Shown here: positions 1-14,000 of the stretch, one piece after another
Layout of the letters: the number at the start of each line of letters is the position of its first letter
Numbering within the stretch: position 1 is the stretch's first letter
DNA from: Ariolimax columbianus
Lineage: Eukaryota > Mollusca > Gastropoda > Stylommatophora > Arionidae
Direction of reading: 5' to 3'
Assembly (NCBI GenBank): GCA_036924085.1
Contig: JAVGWX010000019.1
Coordinates: 15,146,696 to 15,210,695, forward strand
DNA: 64,000 bases
The notes under the pieces: model-generated
Database searches by the model: none
What the model was told of the DNA's origin: nothing
Seen by the model: only the letters and a program-made list of their open reading frames with translations
Program-made: the position numbers and the translations under genes

Positions 1-1674
1 TCTGAAAAGAATTTCACCATAGCAAGAAATCGGATGCAGCAGGCCCTAACATCGCTGGAAGAGTGGGCGAACTCATGGCTGGTCAAAATAAACGAGGACA
101 AAACCACATGTACAATATTCTCGCTATCAATCAAACCCCAAAACACCAAATTAAGTCTAAACGGCAAATACCGCCAGCCAAACGACAACCCAAACTATCT
201 GGGAGTCACATTTTATTGGCGCATGACATGGAAAAGTCAGATCGAGAGAAACCGAATGAGAGCCAGAGAAAGAATGGCAATCATGAGGAAACTTGCTGGC
301 ACAAGCTGGGGAGCAGACGAAAGCATACTAAAGAAACTGTACACTGGAAGAGTGAGACCAGTTCTCGAGTATGGCATTGCGGCATGGACAACAGCAGCAA
401 AGGCGAACTTCGATAAAGTTAGCAAACTCCAAAACCAAGCCATGAGAGTTATAACAGGAGGCATGAAGTCAACGCCAATTGTAGAACTTGAAAAGATTAC
501 AAAACTGCAATTCATGACCGACAGAAGAGACTGCAGAGCCCAGCTGCAATCAGAGAAACTCAGAAGACTGACTGACCATCCAATGCACCAGAGACTAAAC
601 AATTTCGGAAATGGGAAACTAAAGCGGAGAAACTTTGCAGAAATAGCCAAAGCAAAGATGCACGAAAACCCCATGATCGCACTAACACCAAAGCCCATCC
701 CTACTGTACGAAAACCTACCTGGAGGCAGCATATATTTCCAGAAGTGGTAGAAAATATACCAGGTATTGGAAACAAAAACTGCCAGTCTGAAAAAGAAAG
801 AAGAGATGCTGCCCTGAGTTACATAACGGAAAACTACCCAAGCATGGACTGGACCCATGCATACACCGACGGTTCCATAACAAATACAACACAGAATGGA
901 GGGGCAGGAGCATTTCTGAACCTACCAAATGGCAGAAAAATAACACTGTCATTCGCTACTGGAAAATACACAAGCAATTTCAGAGCTGAGGCAGAGGCAC
1001 TGAGGGCGGCAGTGGAAGAAATAGTGACAGGTAAAAGGAATGAAAGCCACATAGTCCTGCTTACATATGCTCTGGCCGTAGTCACAGCACTAAAAAGCCA
1101 GAAAAATACTGAACTTAATGATTTAAGAACAGTACTTTGTCAACTATGCCAGCAGTCCGCACCAAAAAGGGTAGTGGTGCAATGGGTTCCATCTCACTGC
1201 AACATCCAAGGCAACGAGGAGGCAGACAGACTGGCAAAAGAAGGTACAAAACTACCACAACCTGATACTAGTATGACATACGAAGAGGCAAAACGGCTTA
1301 TTAGAGCTAGATACATGACCAAATGGAAAACCGAACATACTGGCTACACCAAAAACTATGCCTATTACCAGTTGAACAGAAGAGAGCAGGTCGTGGTCTT
1401 CAGACTTCGCACTGGCCACAACAGACTGAGGTACCACCTATTCAACTAATTGAAGATAGGTGGCACCGACGAATGCCCGTGTGGTACCGGGAAAATGACC
1501 ATTTGCTGCAAAACTGCCCAACATACAAGGATCAGAGAGAGCAGATGTGGCCATCACCAGTGGCAACACTAGACAAGCTCTATGGCAGTGTCGACAGCCT
1601 GAGGATGACGTCTGCTTTTTTCAAAAAAATAATGGCTACTGTCTGACTGTGTACGATGAAGAAGAAGACTCAAA
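1..1674 (+). mobile_element. I-like LINE (GAA-tail family), copy 1: RT C-terminus + RNase H + CCHC-like end
   Basis: A frame open from 34 to 1449 encodes the end of a non-LTR reverse transcriptase, then an RNase H domain (YTDGS near residue 280, FRAEAEAL, NEEADRLAKEG). An RT plus RNase H layout is typical of the I group of LINEs. The copy is dead. The third RNase H acidic residue is Tyr (LTYAL) where copy 3 has Asp (FTDAL). An AAA to TAA change makes a stop at 1447-1449. A 7-nt deletion near 1500 shifts the frame to the one ending at 1646. The 3' end is a short GAAGAAGAAG tail near 1660-1671. The 5' part lies outside the window. Confidence 0.9.
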
Positions 1675-1830
1675 CACTAGAGCAAAGTTGACCCGCAGCC
1701 TATTAGGCACCATCTATGCTGCTCTAAACAAACCACCTAACCATGGCCGGTGTTATGCCATGTCACACAGTCGCCTCTTACCACATGCTCTCTGTGGGGC
1801 AGTGGTGCTATTCTTGTCCTTGTTATAAAC
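1675..1830 (+). mobile_element. Fragment of a second RNase H-type LINE (family J)
   Basis: This stretch matches the reverse complement of roughly 12120-12260 closely, for example the shared words CTAACCATGGCCGGTGTTAT and CATGCTCTCTGTGGG. It is therefore part of the family seen more fully at 11850-12270. It directly follows the tail of copy 1 and has no intact frame. Confidence 0.6.
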
Positions 1831-1936
1831 AAAGACCCCTGGCGGACCACACAGGAATTACTTGACATAGAGATTATGAATCTTGAAATACATGTAACTA
1901 AACTCATTCTTAATTTGTTTCTCTTTATGCTTACAG

Positions 1937-2007
1937 AGAAGAAGATGAATACGAGGAATCAGACCAAGCACAGAGCAGTCACAGTATTGATGGAGAAAGT
2001 ATGAAAG
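1937..2007 (+). CDS. MCC: MCC exon a (first in window)
   Basis: The acceptor is TTTATGCTTACAG and the donor is AAAG/GTCTGT. The exon starts with one base completing a codon, has 23 codons (an acidic EEDEYEE stretch, then a Ser/Gln-rich run) and ends with one base. That base pairs with the AT opening exon b to make a GAT (Asp) codon, which supports both boundaries. The acidic EEDEY block corresponds to about residue 110 of human MCC. A (CT)n microsatellite begins five bases after the donor. Confidence 0.88.
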
Positions 2008-2088
<81 letters not shown>

Positions 2089-5000
2089 TCTTAGATATAC
2101 AAGGAACTGCAATAAAACACATTACCAGTAAAGCTAAAGTACAAGCAAAGTTTTAACTTAGTTAAACATGACAACAGTAATTCATTTACTTTTTCTCATA
2201 CATAGATCTTTGTCAGAGACTGAACATATGAAAACAGCATAAGTGAAAACAGGAAAATTAATAAATTGAATATCAGACTTCTAAATAAAATCAAATAGTT
2301 GGTTCCAGCAAAAGAAACTATGGTTGTTTGTCATTTACTACCAATAGTAGAAGATGCACTGTATCCTTGATGACAGAAAATATGGAATTTTTATATTGGG
2401 TTTACTTTACCCTGAGAAAGGAAGGGAGAAATTAGACTATAATCAGTTTTTTTAAAGTACAACCACCTACAAGAACAAGAGGGCATGGCTAAAAATTAAC
2501 TAAAGAAAGGTCCAGATTAGATATTAGGAAATATTGTTTTAGTCAGAGAGTGATGAATAATTGGAATGCATTGCCAAAGGAAGTAGTGGAGGCAGAGACA
2601 ATTAATGCATTTAAGAATAGATTGGATGCGCATAGCTTTTAGATCAAGGAAATATAAATGACACTTGTTGTATATAGACTCTGCAGAGTCTTCTAAACCA
2701 GTAAAAAGATTTTAAGTTGAGTTAGAAACACCAAAAACGATGCCTATTACCAGTTGAACCGAAGAGAGCAGGTCGTTGTCTTCAGACTTCGCACTGGCCA
2801 CAATAGACTGAAGTACCACCTATTCAACAAATTGAAGATAGGGTGTACCGACGAATGCCTGTGCGGTACTGGTAAAATGATCGCTGAACATCTGCTGCAG
2901 AACTGCCCGACATACGAGGATCAGAGAGAGCAGATGTGGCCATCACCAGTGGAACTGCAAGACAAGCTCTATGGCAGTGGCGACAGCCTCAGGATGACCG
3001 CCGCTTTTTTCGAAAAAATAATGGTTACTGTCTGACTGCGTACGAAGAAGAAGAAGAGTTAGAAACAAAACAAATAACAATGTCCTGACGCGAGTATGCA
3101 TGAGTAGAGAACTTTTGACAGACATTAAAATTAGGCAATATTGGTCATATAAAAAGACATGATACATCATTGAAAACAATACTGGAGGGGAAGGTTGAAG
3201 GTAGGCGGACAGACCAAAAAGATGGACTAACGTCAGTCTGGCAGAGTGTACTGTCAAGTCAAGAGACAGGATATTGGAAGTCTGTTACAGCGAATCTTCG
3301 TTGTTGAGACGGCACCTGAATTGAATTAGTGATATTTCTTTAACTTAGTTTTCATTTTTGATTAGTGCTGGTTTTATATGTCTAGTTCATTATAAGAACC
3401 TATGTCGATGCACATTTGTTACAACTCCTATGTGAAACAACATTTAGTCTTTGCTTGTATTTCAGTCTCTAACTTTTACAAGACGTCCACTTCTTCTTAG
3501 TTCCTTGGTCTGTGCCTTTTCATTTTTGATTAGTGCTGGTTTTATATGTCTAGTTCATTATAAGAACCTATGTCGATGCACATTTGTTACAACTCCTATG
3601 TGAAACAACATTTAGTCTTTGCTTGAATTTCAGTCTCTAACTTTTACAAGACGTCAACTTCTTCTTAGTTCCTTGGTCTGTGACCATCACATCTGAATGC
3701 ATATTTAATAGCAGCATCAAACTTCCTCCACTTCACCATGCCTGCATTCATCCTTTGTATGGTAACCCAGCTCTGATTCATGATTTCGGCTCCTACAGTT
3801 CTCCACCATGTTGTCTTATGTCAGTCTTTCTCCTTTCCTCCAGCGTCCATACCATGGTGAGTCTAGTTTTAGGGTCAGGTTCTCTTCCTAGGACATGATC
3901 TATCCAGTTCCAGTGTTAAGATGTCTACTTCGTTAACCTTCATCTACTTCGTATTTTGTACAGTTTCTTTTATACTTTCTGCCTGTTTACGAGCCCACAT
4001 TCCTCAGATAATCTCAGATTTTGCAAGCGGAATAATACCACTTGAGGAAATTGCTGTATTCTCAGACTCAAAATTGCGCTACAAGTCTTGAAAAACAATA
4101 TGTATCCTGATGTTAATATCAACTGACAGACCATCCAATGCATCAGAGACTAAATAGATTTGGAAATGGGAAACTAAAGCGGAGAAACTTTGCAGAAATA
4201 GCCAAAGCAAAAATGAGCGAAGACCCTATGAACACCGTAACAACACCAAAGCCCATCCCTACAGTACGCAAACCCACATGGAAGCAGCATATCATTCCGG
4301 AGGTGGTCGAAAATATACCAGGTATTGGAAACAAGAACAGCCAGACTGAAAAAGAAAGAAGAGACATAACCCTGAGGTACATAGCGGAAAACTACCCAAG
4401 CATGGACTGGACCTATGCATACACTGACGGTTCTGTAACAAACACAACACAGAACGGAGGGGCAGGGGTATTCATGAGCCTACCAAATGGTAGAAAAATA
4501 ACACTGTCAGTGGAAACTGGAAAATTCTCAAGCAATTTCAGAGCGGAGGCAGAGGCACTGAAGGCTGCAGTAGAAGCAATGCTCACAGGCGAAAGCAATG
4601 AAAGCCAGATAGTCCTGTTCACAGATGCCCTGGCCGTGGTCACAGCACTAAAAAGCCAGAAAAATACTGCTTAATGATTTAAGAGCAGTATTCTGTCAAC
4701 TATGCCAGCAGTCCGCACCAAAAAGAGTACTGGTACAGTGGGTTCCATCCCATTGTAACATCCAAGGCAACGAGGAGGCAGACAGACTGGCAAAAGAAAG
4801 TGCAATACTACCACAACCAGATTCTAGTGTGACCTACGAAGAGTCCAAAAGGCTTATTAGGGCCAGATACATGGCCAAATGGGAAACAGAACACACTGGC
4901 TACACAAAAAATGATGCCTACTACCAGTTGAACAGAAGAGAGCAGGTCGTGGTCTTCAGACTCCGCACAGGCCAAAACAGACTGAGGTACCATCTATTCA

Positions 5001-8000
5001 ATAAACTGAAGATAGGTGGCACTGACGAATGCTCGTGTGGCACAGGGAAAATGACCGCTGAACATCTGCTGCACAATTGCCAGACGTACGAGGACCAGAG
5101 AAAGCACACGTGGCCATCACCAGTGGCAACACTAGACAAGCTCTATGGCAGTGTCGACAGCCTCAGGATGACTGCTGCTTTCTTTGAACAAATTCAAGTT
5201 GACATCTGACAGTGTACGAAGAAGAAGAATATCACCATCTCGTCTGACTTTGAATCTCACCTTCTCACCTGTATATGAAATTACCTGTACTATGTCTTGA
5301 CTTTGAATCTCAACAGTTATGTACCTTATCACCTGCCTATGAAGTTACCTGTATTATGTCTGACCCAGTCTAACCAGTTATATACCTTCTCACCTTCCTA
5401 TGACGTTATCTGTACTATGTCTGACTCAGTCTCACAAGTTATACACCTTCTCACCTGACAATAAAGTTAACTGTATTATGTCTATCTGCCAATCTAACTA
5501 CATATTATCTAACTCTCTACATATCTTATGTACCATCAGATGAAAACAATGAAATCAGTCAAGAGTTCAGTCGTGTTGTTTCTGAAATTGAAACTGTGAT
5601 GGCACAGAAACTGCAACAAACAAATGGTGTTAGAGACAGCGTAATGAGCGATGAATATTCTGTAGAGACAGAATTAAGAAAGGATGAGAGAAAGGTAGGT
5701 AATTTTAATTTTTTTTTATTTGAATATAGAGAATACAAGTCATTTACTTGTTTGTTCCTGTATCAGACATAAGGTATTGTTTTCTCTTTTTTTTTTTAAA
5801 TACGGAAAGCTACTTTCATCCTCAGCATTTTTTTGATCTGTGAGAGTGGTGTGGTGGGCAAAGTCTTGTGTTAAGGCGTCTTCTGGTTAGGGGTTTGACA
5901 GTCTCTAGCAGGGATGCCATGAAACTCAACAATGTTCACATGTCCTATTTTGTCAGGGAGTTCAGGATCAACAGGCATGTAGTCTTCAACTAGGCGAGGC
6001 TCTCTGGTATTAGTATGCTGCTGCAGAGATCACAGATCTGATGAACTGGGCATGTTGTTTGCTTGACGGTGAGCACCACGTCCCTTAGCAGCTTCTATGG
6101 TGAGCTCAGGACAGACAAACACTCATCGGGGAGACAAGAGAAATGATACAAAGGCTCTCAAAAAGTTTTTTTTAATAGTTTTCTCATTAACCCTACCACA
6201 CCTGAGGCCCTGAACCTAACTGTCCCCCATTCCTGGGCTCCAGAGCATTAAAGAGAAAAAACCAACATGATATAGAAAAATGTTAGTTACATGCAAACAA
6301 GTGGTTAGAATAAGATGTAACGTGGAGTCATTGTAGAAAATAGGTTTACCTTTCATCTAGCGTCAATATTCCACCTTTGTGTGCCAATCCACCCAGAAAA
6401 AGGCAAAGAATCTGTCTCGAGTCATAACATTTCGAAATCCGGGAGTAAACACAACAAAGAGCTCTCAATTGTCCAATAATCCTGATAGCTGGGCTTTATA
6501 CATGAGTATTCCATATAGATCCTCAGTCCAAGAAAAGCCTTCATCTCAGCACTCGAGCTCTCTCTGTCTGTTTCACTTGAACAGAGTCTGAATCAACCAA
6601 ATTATTGATCACCTGTTGGACTGTCATAAGCCTAGACTTACTTTGCTTTCCTGTTGAAGTGCTTGGTTCATCAGCCGCTCGTTTCATTGTCAATTTTCCG
6701 AATTTGTTCACGTTACCCCACAAAATCAATTCAAACATGGGGGCAGCCATTTGCAATGACTAATGACGAGGATTGACCACGATTGGTTGGTTATTTTTAG
6801 ATTCTGACGCATTTTATTACGTACTACCTAAAGTACCGCGAAACCGGTATAGCGTCAGTTAAGGAAATTACAGGAAAAAGGGTACAGCGGTCTGGTAGGA
6901 TTAATGCCACCTTCTGGGAGACGCTTGCTCCAAACCGCTCAAACCTTCACACATGGTGCTCATATTACTGAGAAAAGAATCACTGAGGTGCAAAAAAAAA
7001 ATGAGCTGCAATAAAGGACAGAATACAATACGACCCAATTACTAACGCTGTGTGCCCCATGTGCAGTAGAGTATCGCTCTTGGATTTGACTGTACTGTTA
7101 CATTTGAATATATGTTTCTGACGCTTTTGCCACCTTCGCTTGTGACGTGCATTTCTTATTAATATTAGACTGCACTAATATTAGACTACACCATTCTCTC
7201 AGTGTGGCAGTAGTACTATTTTCTTCTCTGTCACACACAGAGCCCGCCCTCCCTTAAATCATTTGTTCATCTGTCTATGAATAGCAATTTTTTCCATGTC
7301 TCAGTTACACACCAGCCACATCATAGGGCCACTTTCTTTGTGAGACCTGCACCAAAGCATAAAGTGTGCTTTTGCAGTAGTGGTTTCAGATGTGTTTTTC
7401 CTGTGGCAGCTTATGGCTGTGAAGCATGGACGATTACCAAAACTTCTAGACAAATAATCGAATCCTTTGAGTCAAAATGTTACAGAAAGATCCTCAGAAT
7501 ACCCTGGACAGAGAAAAGAACAAATGTAGACATTCGGCAAGAGTTGAGCATAGAGGAGAACTGGTTTATCAATTCCATTTTGGCTAGAAAATGCAAATAC
7601 TTTGGTCACATCAAGATACACAACGGTCTTGAGAGGACGGTGATGGAAGGTATGGTGCCAGGCAAAAGAGGAAGGGGTAGACCAAGAAGACGATGGCACC
7701 AAGATATCCAGGAGTACCTGAGTATGACAGTGGCGGAAGCTGGAGTTTTGGCAAGGGAACGAGTTTCTTTCAGACAGACTGTGATGGGAGCGACGTTCTA
7801 CAAAGGACATGCTACATGAGAGAGGTTTCAGATTGATTTTCATAACCAAAGGATAGCACTGATCTGCCTGATTGGATATTCGAGTTTAATTTTATAGTGC
7901 CCGGCCATTTCACAGATCATATTTAAATCATTTTTGTTTAGGTTGACAGTTCATCTGAAGGTCACAGGAAGCCAGGAGATGAAGAAGACATTGACTCACC

Positions 8001-11000
8001 ACCAGAACTTCCACCAAGGGCTACCCGACCCTGCTCCCTCTCTCACAGCAACTCCATGACATTTGACCCCCAGACCAGGTCAGAGCTGGTTGTTCTGAGA
8101 ACAGACAATGAAGAGCTACGTCGGCAGACATGCCATCTGGAGGTTGAACTTGGGCAGATGTCAGAGCAGATGAGGGTGATGATGAAGGAAAAGGAAAATC
8201 TGATGAAAAGGGTTTGTTTTGTTTGTCTGTTAGTAATCGCTTTTGGCTAAGGTGTCCTTCATTCACAGATGATAGTGATAATACTAGTTTCTAGATAATA
8301 CTACGAGCAATCAAATCCACGTTAACTTAACTAACTTAATGTCTTTATGCTGGTTTAGAAGACTTTGCAGAGTATGTATACAACCAGTTTCTTTTACAGT
8401 CACTTGGTCTAAAAATAACTATGCGCCCATCCAATCTATTCTTGAATGTATTAATTGACCCTTCCTCCACTATATCCTGTGGCAATGCATTCCAAGCATT
8501 CGCCACTCTCTGACTAAAAAAATATTTCCTGCTATCTAATCTAATTAATTTGTGACTGCCTTCCTGTTCTTGAAGGCGGCTGTATTTTGTAAAACTTGAA
8601 GTGGTCTAATTTATCCTTGTATGGTATGAGTTCTGACACTATTCACTGTTGGAACAAGGTTCCATCAAAATTCTTGCCAACAGTTATACGATCTGCACTA
8701 CCACATTTCGTCACTTCCAATATTTAATTGTGGTATCAATTCAAAAGGGGGTTCACCTGCGGGATCCTATCTCACCGAACATCTCCGCATGTTTGGAATT
8801 GATCATCAGCCGATGCATCTGGAACACCTTTGGCATCCTTATTGACGGCAGACACCTCAATCACCTTCGATTTACTGATGACATAGTGCTCATCACAGAG
8901 TCAGCAGTAGAAGCCAACTAAATAATGCAGCTATTCGATAGAGAGGGCAGGAAAACGGGACTGGAGATGGATGTCTCAAAGACAAAGTGTTGTGCAATTG
9001 CTTCACCACTTGCGACCCAGTCTTCCTTGGTGAGGTACGATTAGAGGAAGTGATCCAGTCTTCCTTGGTGAGGTATGATTAGAGGATGTGATCCAGTCTT
9101 CCTTGGTGAGGTACGATTAGAGGATGTGGTCCAGTCTTCCTTGGTGAGATGGAGCTAGAGGATGTGATCCAGTCTTCCTTGGTGAGGTACGATTAGAGGA
9201 TGTGGTCCAGTCTTCCTTGGTGAGGTGGAGCTAGAGGAAGTGATCCAGTCTTCCTTGATGAGGTATGATTAGAGGATGTGACCCAGTCTTCCTTGGTGAG
9301 GTACGATTAGAGAATGTGGTCCAGTCTTCCTTGGTGAGGTGGAGCTAGAGGATGTGATCCAGTTTTCCTTGGTGAGGTACAATTAGAGGATGTGATCCAG
9401 TCTTGGTGAGGTACAATTAGAGGATGTGATCCCGTCTTCCTTGGTGAGGTATGATTAGAGGATGTGATCATCTTGGTGAGGTACGATTAGAGGATGTGAT
9501 CCAGTCTTGGTGAGCTACGAATAGAGGATGTGATCCAGTCTTGGTGAGGTATGATTAGAGGATGTGATCCAGTTTTGGTGATACGAATAGAGGATGTGAT
9601 CCAGTCTTGGTGAGGTATGATTAGAGGATGTGATCCAGTCTTGGTGAGGTACGATTAGAGGATGTGATCCAGTCTTGGTGAGGTACGATTAGAGGATGTG
9701 ATCCAGTCTTGGTGAGGTATGATTAGAGGATGTGATCCAGTCTTCCTTGATGAGGTACGATTAGAGGATGTGGTCCAGTCTTCCTTGGTGAGGTATGATT
9801 AGAGGAAGTGATCCAGTCTTCCTTGGTGAGGTACGATTAGAGGATGTGATCCAGTCTTCCTTGACGAGGAATGTTTAGGATGTCAATGAGTGCATATATC
9901 ATAGGCGCCTTCTCAATGTGGAGAATAACCTGGAGCCCGAACTGACAAAATGTCCCTACATGAATTGTTCAGTAAAGCCTAAAAAAATTAAATGGAAATC
10001 CAGCAGAATAACCGTTGATTGGAAAGGGAGTTTCTGTAGACTCCATTGTACTAAGCCACAGCCTGTGAAAGGCGGGGTTGCCAGTCCCCATCCTTGCTGT
10101 TTTTACTTTCCCAATCGTATGCGTCTGGTACCCATTTACAGCTGAGTTGACGAGATTAAAATCACCACCTTGGTTTTTTAGTCTCCTGATGTGATTCGAA
10201 CTGAGGCTTACTGTTACCACAGAAAAAAGCGAATTGTTCACAATGAACAACTTAAACATGCCCCCCTTCCCCTAGTATTCTTACTTGTGGTATACAGTGC
10301 ACTCAATAGACTAAGTTCTCTAAACAGATCATAATTTTGACATAAATTGCATCTAATTAATACTACTACGCATACAACCAAAAATCGATATGAAAGGGAC
10401 TTATTACAGTAGTAAACATTAGTTTAACAGTTATATAGTCTACATTGCTCTTGTTTCTAATATGTTATACATAGTTTCACATTGTATTTACATTCATAGC
10501 TTAGTGTTTGCATTCATTGTAATAGTAAGCTGATTAACACTAGGAGGAAGATAGGGAAAAGCACTGGTTTTACTGAGTGGTGTAAATGATGTGCTTGTGA
10601 TTTGTAATTAACAGGTAATAGAACTTCAACAGCGCCTTCAATCTTTCTCTACCTGTGCCAGTCCATCTCATGGACAGGTATCTACGCCATCCAAACAGAT
10701 TTCAACATCACCTTTGATATCTGACAGGTAAAAATTAATTTGATGCATGCAATATTAACCCCTCAACTTGTGAATTAGCACACCTCAGCATTCGAAGAGG
10801 TCCAAATCCTGCCGAGATTTATCCTGTTTTCCAGATTACAAAATTACGTCTATTTCACGACGCCTAGAAGTTGTGAGCTTGGGTTACAGTCCCAACGTTC
10901 CAGGTTCGAATCACGTGGTGCTCAGTTTGACAGACTAAGCACGTCATGGTTTTTTTTTTATGTGTGACAGCTTCTTCCAGTCAACCTAACTGTAAATGGG

Positions 11001-14000
11001 TACCTAACAAAGTCAGGGGAAAATTATTTTGGAGCCGCTGCTTGAGGTATGGAGTTTAAGCTCTGTCACCAACACTTACACCAATGAAAGGGACAGAACA
11101 CATATAGGGGTGTCCAGGTGCAATGTGGTTGGTTCTAAGAACCATTTTCCATTTCTAAATGGCAGAAGTCAGTTTGTAAGCATGAGTTGAACATGTATTT
11201 ATTGTTTCCAATATTTTTCCATCCATTTCTTGTGACACACTATTCAAATTCTTTCTAATTGATTCTTTCAGAATGGGCTCAGAGTCTGAGGCATATCCAG
11301 TTGCCAAACTGGCAGAGTTGAAAAAGTTGCGGACTTGTGCCAGTGATATGCAGGTCTTGGGGTCAGAGGTTGCAATGTTGGGGGTAAGAGACATCAATTT
11401 TTAGTTTACATTCACCTGAATATAGTTATAGTGACATAATGTATAGATTCTCCTGAATATAGTTATAGTGACATAATGTATACATTCACCTGAATATAGT
11501 TATAGTGGCATAATGTATATATTCACCTGAATACAGTTACACTGGTATAATGTATACCACATCTCAAAAGCCACCAAGTATTCCTCCCCTCTTTTGTTTA
11601 TTGTCCATGTTTCAGAACCGTACAACACCACAGATCATATGTGATGAAGATTCTTTTTCGTAGCGAACTAATGCTCCCTGATATCAAGACTGATTCAGAT
11701 CAGAATATTGTCCAGATTTATTTGCCTCTTTCTATCAATACGTTTTAAATTAAATCTAGCACAACCAAGTAAGTCTTCATCTTCTCATGTGTCACGTTTC
11801 TTGTAAGGACATCTGCGTGTGAAGTCCAGTTCTCTGGATAAAGGTTGTTGGGGTGGGGAGTTCTTCAAGGCTCCCAAACAGCTTTGCCAGTGCTCAGTTT
11901 ACAATTGGCTATACATATAGCAGTCTTGCAGGATATGTTCGACTGTTTGTGCTTCCTGCCTGCACATACACATGGGGGATTGAACCAGTTTTAGCCTGTG
12001 TAACTGGCCATTCAATCTTTTATGTCCCATCCTCATGTGAGACAGGATCACTTTCTCTGCTCGATCAAGACAGTTATAGTTGTCTGTCATCTGTTCCCGA
12101 GTGGTCTGCCGGGGGTTTGTGTAGGACACAGCCAAGAATAGTACCACTGTCCCACAGAGAGCATGTTGTAAAAGTCAACTAGCTGTGTCACATGACATAA
12201 CACCGGCCATGGTTAGGGGGTTTGTTAAGATCAGCATAGATGGCGCCTAACAGGCTGCATGCCACTTTGCGCTAGTGCTTTAGTCTATTAAGATGGACTT
12301 GCACATCGGTTACCATCCTCTGCAGCACTTGTCCCAACATGCGGAGTAATAGGCTGCTTGAGCCTAGCCAGCTAAGCTGGAAACCCTTATCCCGGCTACA
12401 TCCAGATCACGACAAAGCTGGGACCTGCACAGGGGCATTCACCCATGTAGATGTACAGGTTGACTAAGACAAAGAATGTTTGACTTTCCTTATGGCTTGG
12501 ATTAGGGTAATCTTATTTTGCAAGGTGATTTTTTTATCTTTTTGCTCTCATGTTCTCAAGTGATGAAGACACTTGTTTGTCAAGGGTTGCAACTATACTT
12601 TTTGTTTAATTTTGTGTTTGATTTATGAAATTTTTAAATAATTGTATATTAAAATTGAACATTATAAACATATCTATTTGAATAGGTCCAAAGCACATCT
12701 ACAGCAGAGCATCTAGTTCAGTCACTACAGGATTGCTCCAGTGTTGCTGAGCTGCTTAAAATGGCAGCAGTGGAGAGCAGGGGTCAAGACATGGGTAACG
12801 CTATTGTCAAAGAGTTTGAGGTGGAACTGGAACGACGTCAGGCTAGGATAGATCACCTGAAGGTAAGCTATGTTGTCTTCAGAAGGTTCACTACATACTT
12901 GAGTGGTACCGGGGCTCCTGAAAGAGGAGCAAGGAATATTAGCACTGAGACCTGCCAGAGTTGTTGTAAGAGACAACTAAAGAAGTTTGAGCATGGGGGT
13001 TGTTCAGTCTTTCCTGTAGAAACTTTTCATATCAATAAACAGACATAGACAGGTTAGCCACACATGTACAGACAAGTTAGCCACACAGACAGGTTAGCCA
13101 CACAGACAGGTTAGCCACACATGCACAGACAGGTTAGCCACGCATGCACAGAAAGGTTAGCCACACATGCACAGACAGGTTAGCCACACATGCACAGACA
13201 GGTTAGCCACACGTGCACAGACAGGTTAGCCACACAGACAGGTTAGCCACACAGACAGGTTAGCCACACAAGCACAGACAGGTTAGCCACACAAGCACAG
13301 ACAGGTTAGCCACACAAGCACAGACAGGTTAGCCACACATGCACAGACAAGTTAGCCACACATGCATAAAGTCATGTTTCGTTCTCGAGTCAGCTGCTGT
13401 AGCACTCATCTTGCAGACAGACAATTTGTAAAACTGGAGCACACCAATGGTGGTGATGTGTGCTGAACCTTGACTGATGCCTAGAAGTGTGGCTATTTCA
13501 TTCCCTGTAGCTCTACAATATTTTCATTTAGAAACATTTAACAGCTATAATCAACTCTGGTGTTACTGCTCGGTGCACTTGACCCAGTTGAAAGCATCTG
13601 TCACAGAACTCATGTTGTTTTTAAACTTCCTGCACTTGTTCTAGTAAGAGACATGCATCACCGTACTGAACCTATTTCTATAGATGTCACTTCATTGCTG
13701 CTCAGAAAATGGTGAACATGATGCTGCTTCTCTTTGGTGCATGTCACTAGTGCGTTGACCTATTTAAATGGCTACCATGATGTCATGGGGCTCATTTGTA
13801 CTGTAATATCACCTGCAGGACACTATTGAAGTCCTTAGCAACGATACTTCCAACCTATATGACAATGTAACGGTGTTTCGAAGTTCTATCACATTTTATC
13901 CTTTTCTAGTCCAGCCTAATTTTGTAGATTTGTGTCTTTCAGTTCGAGTGAAAATGTTGAAATTCCATGTGTCAAAGTTTTATTCAAAATAAAAATCATT

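Noticed and set aside
34..1449. 471-codon frame as a host RNase H gene
   Set aside because: It is the end of a LINE RT-RNase H protein with a (GAA)n tail and three more copies in the window.
9930..10020. Host exon in the 75-codon frame near 9918
   Set aside because: It overlaps the SINE F region and lacks splice sites and family similarity.
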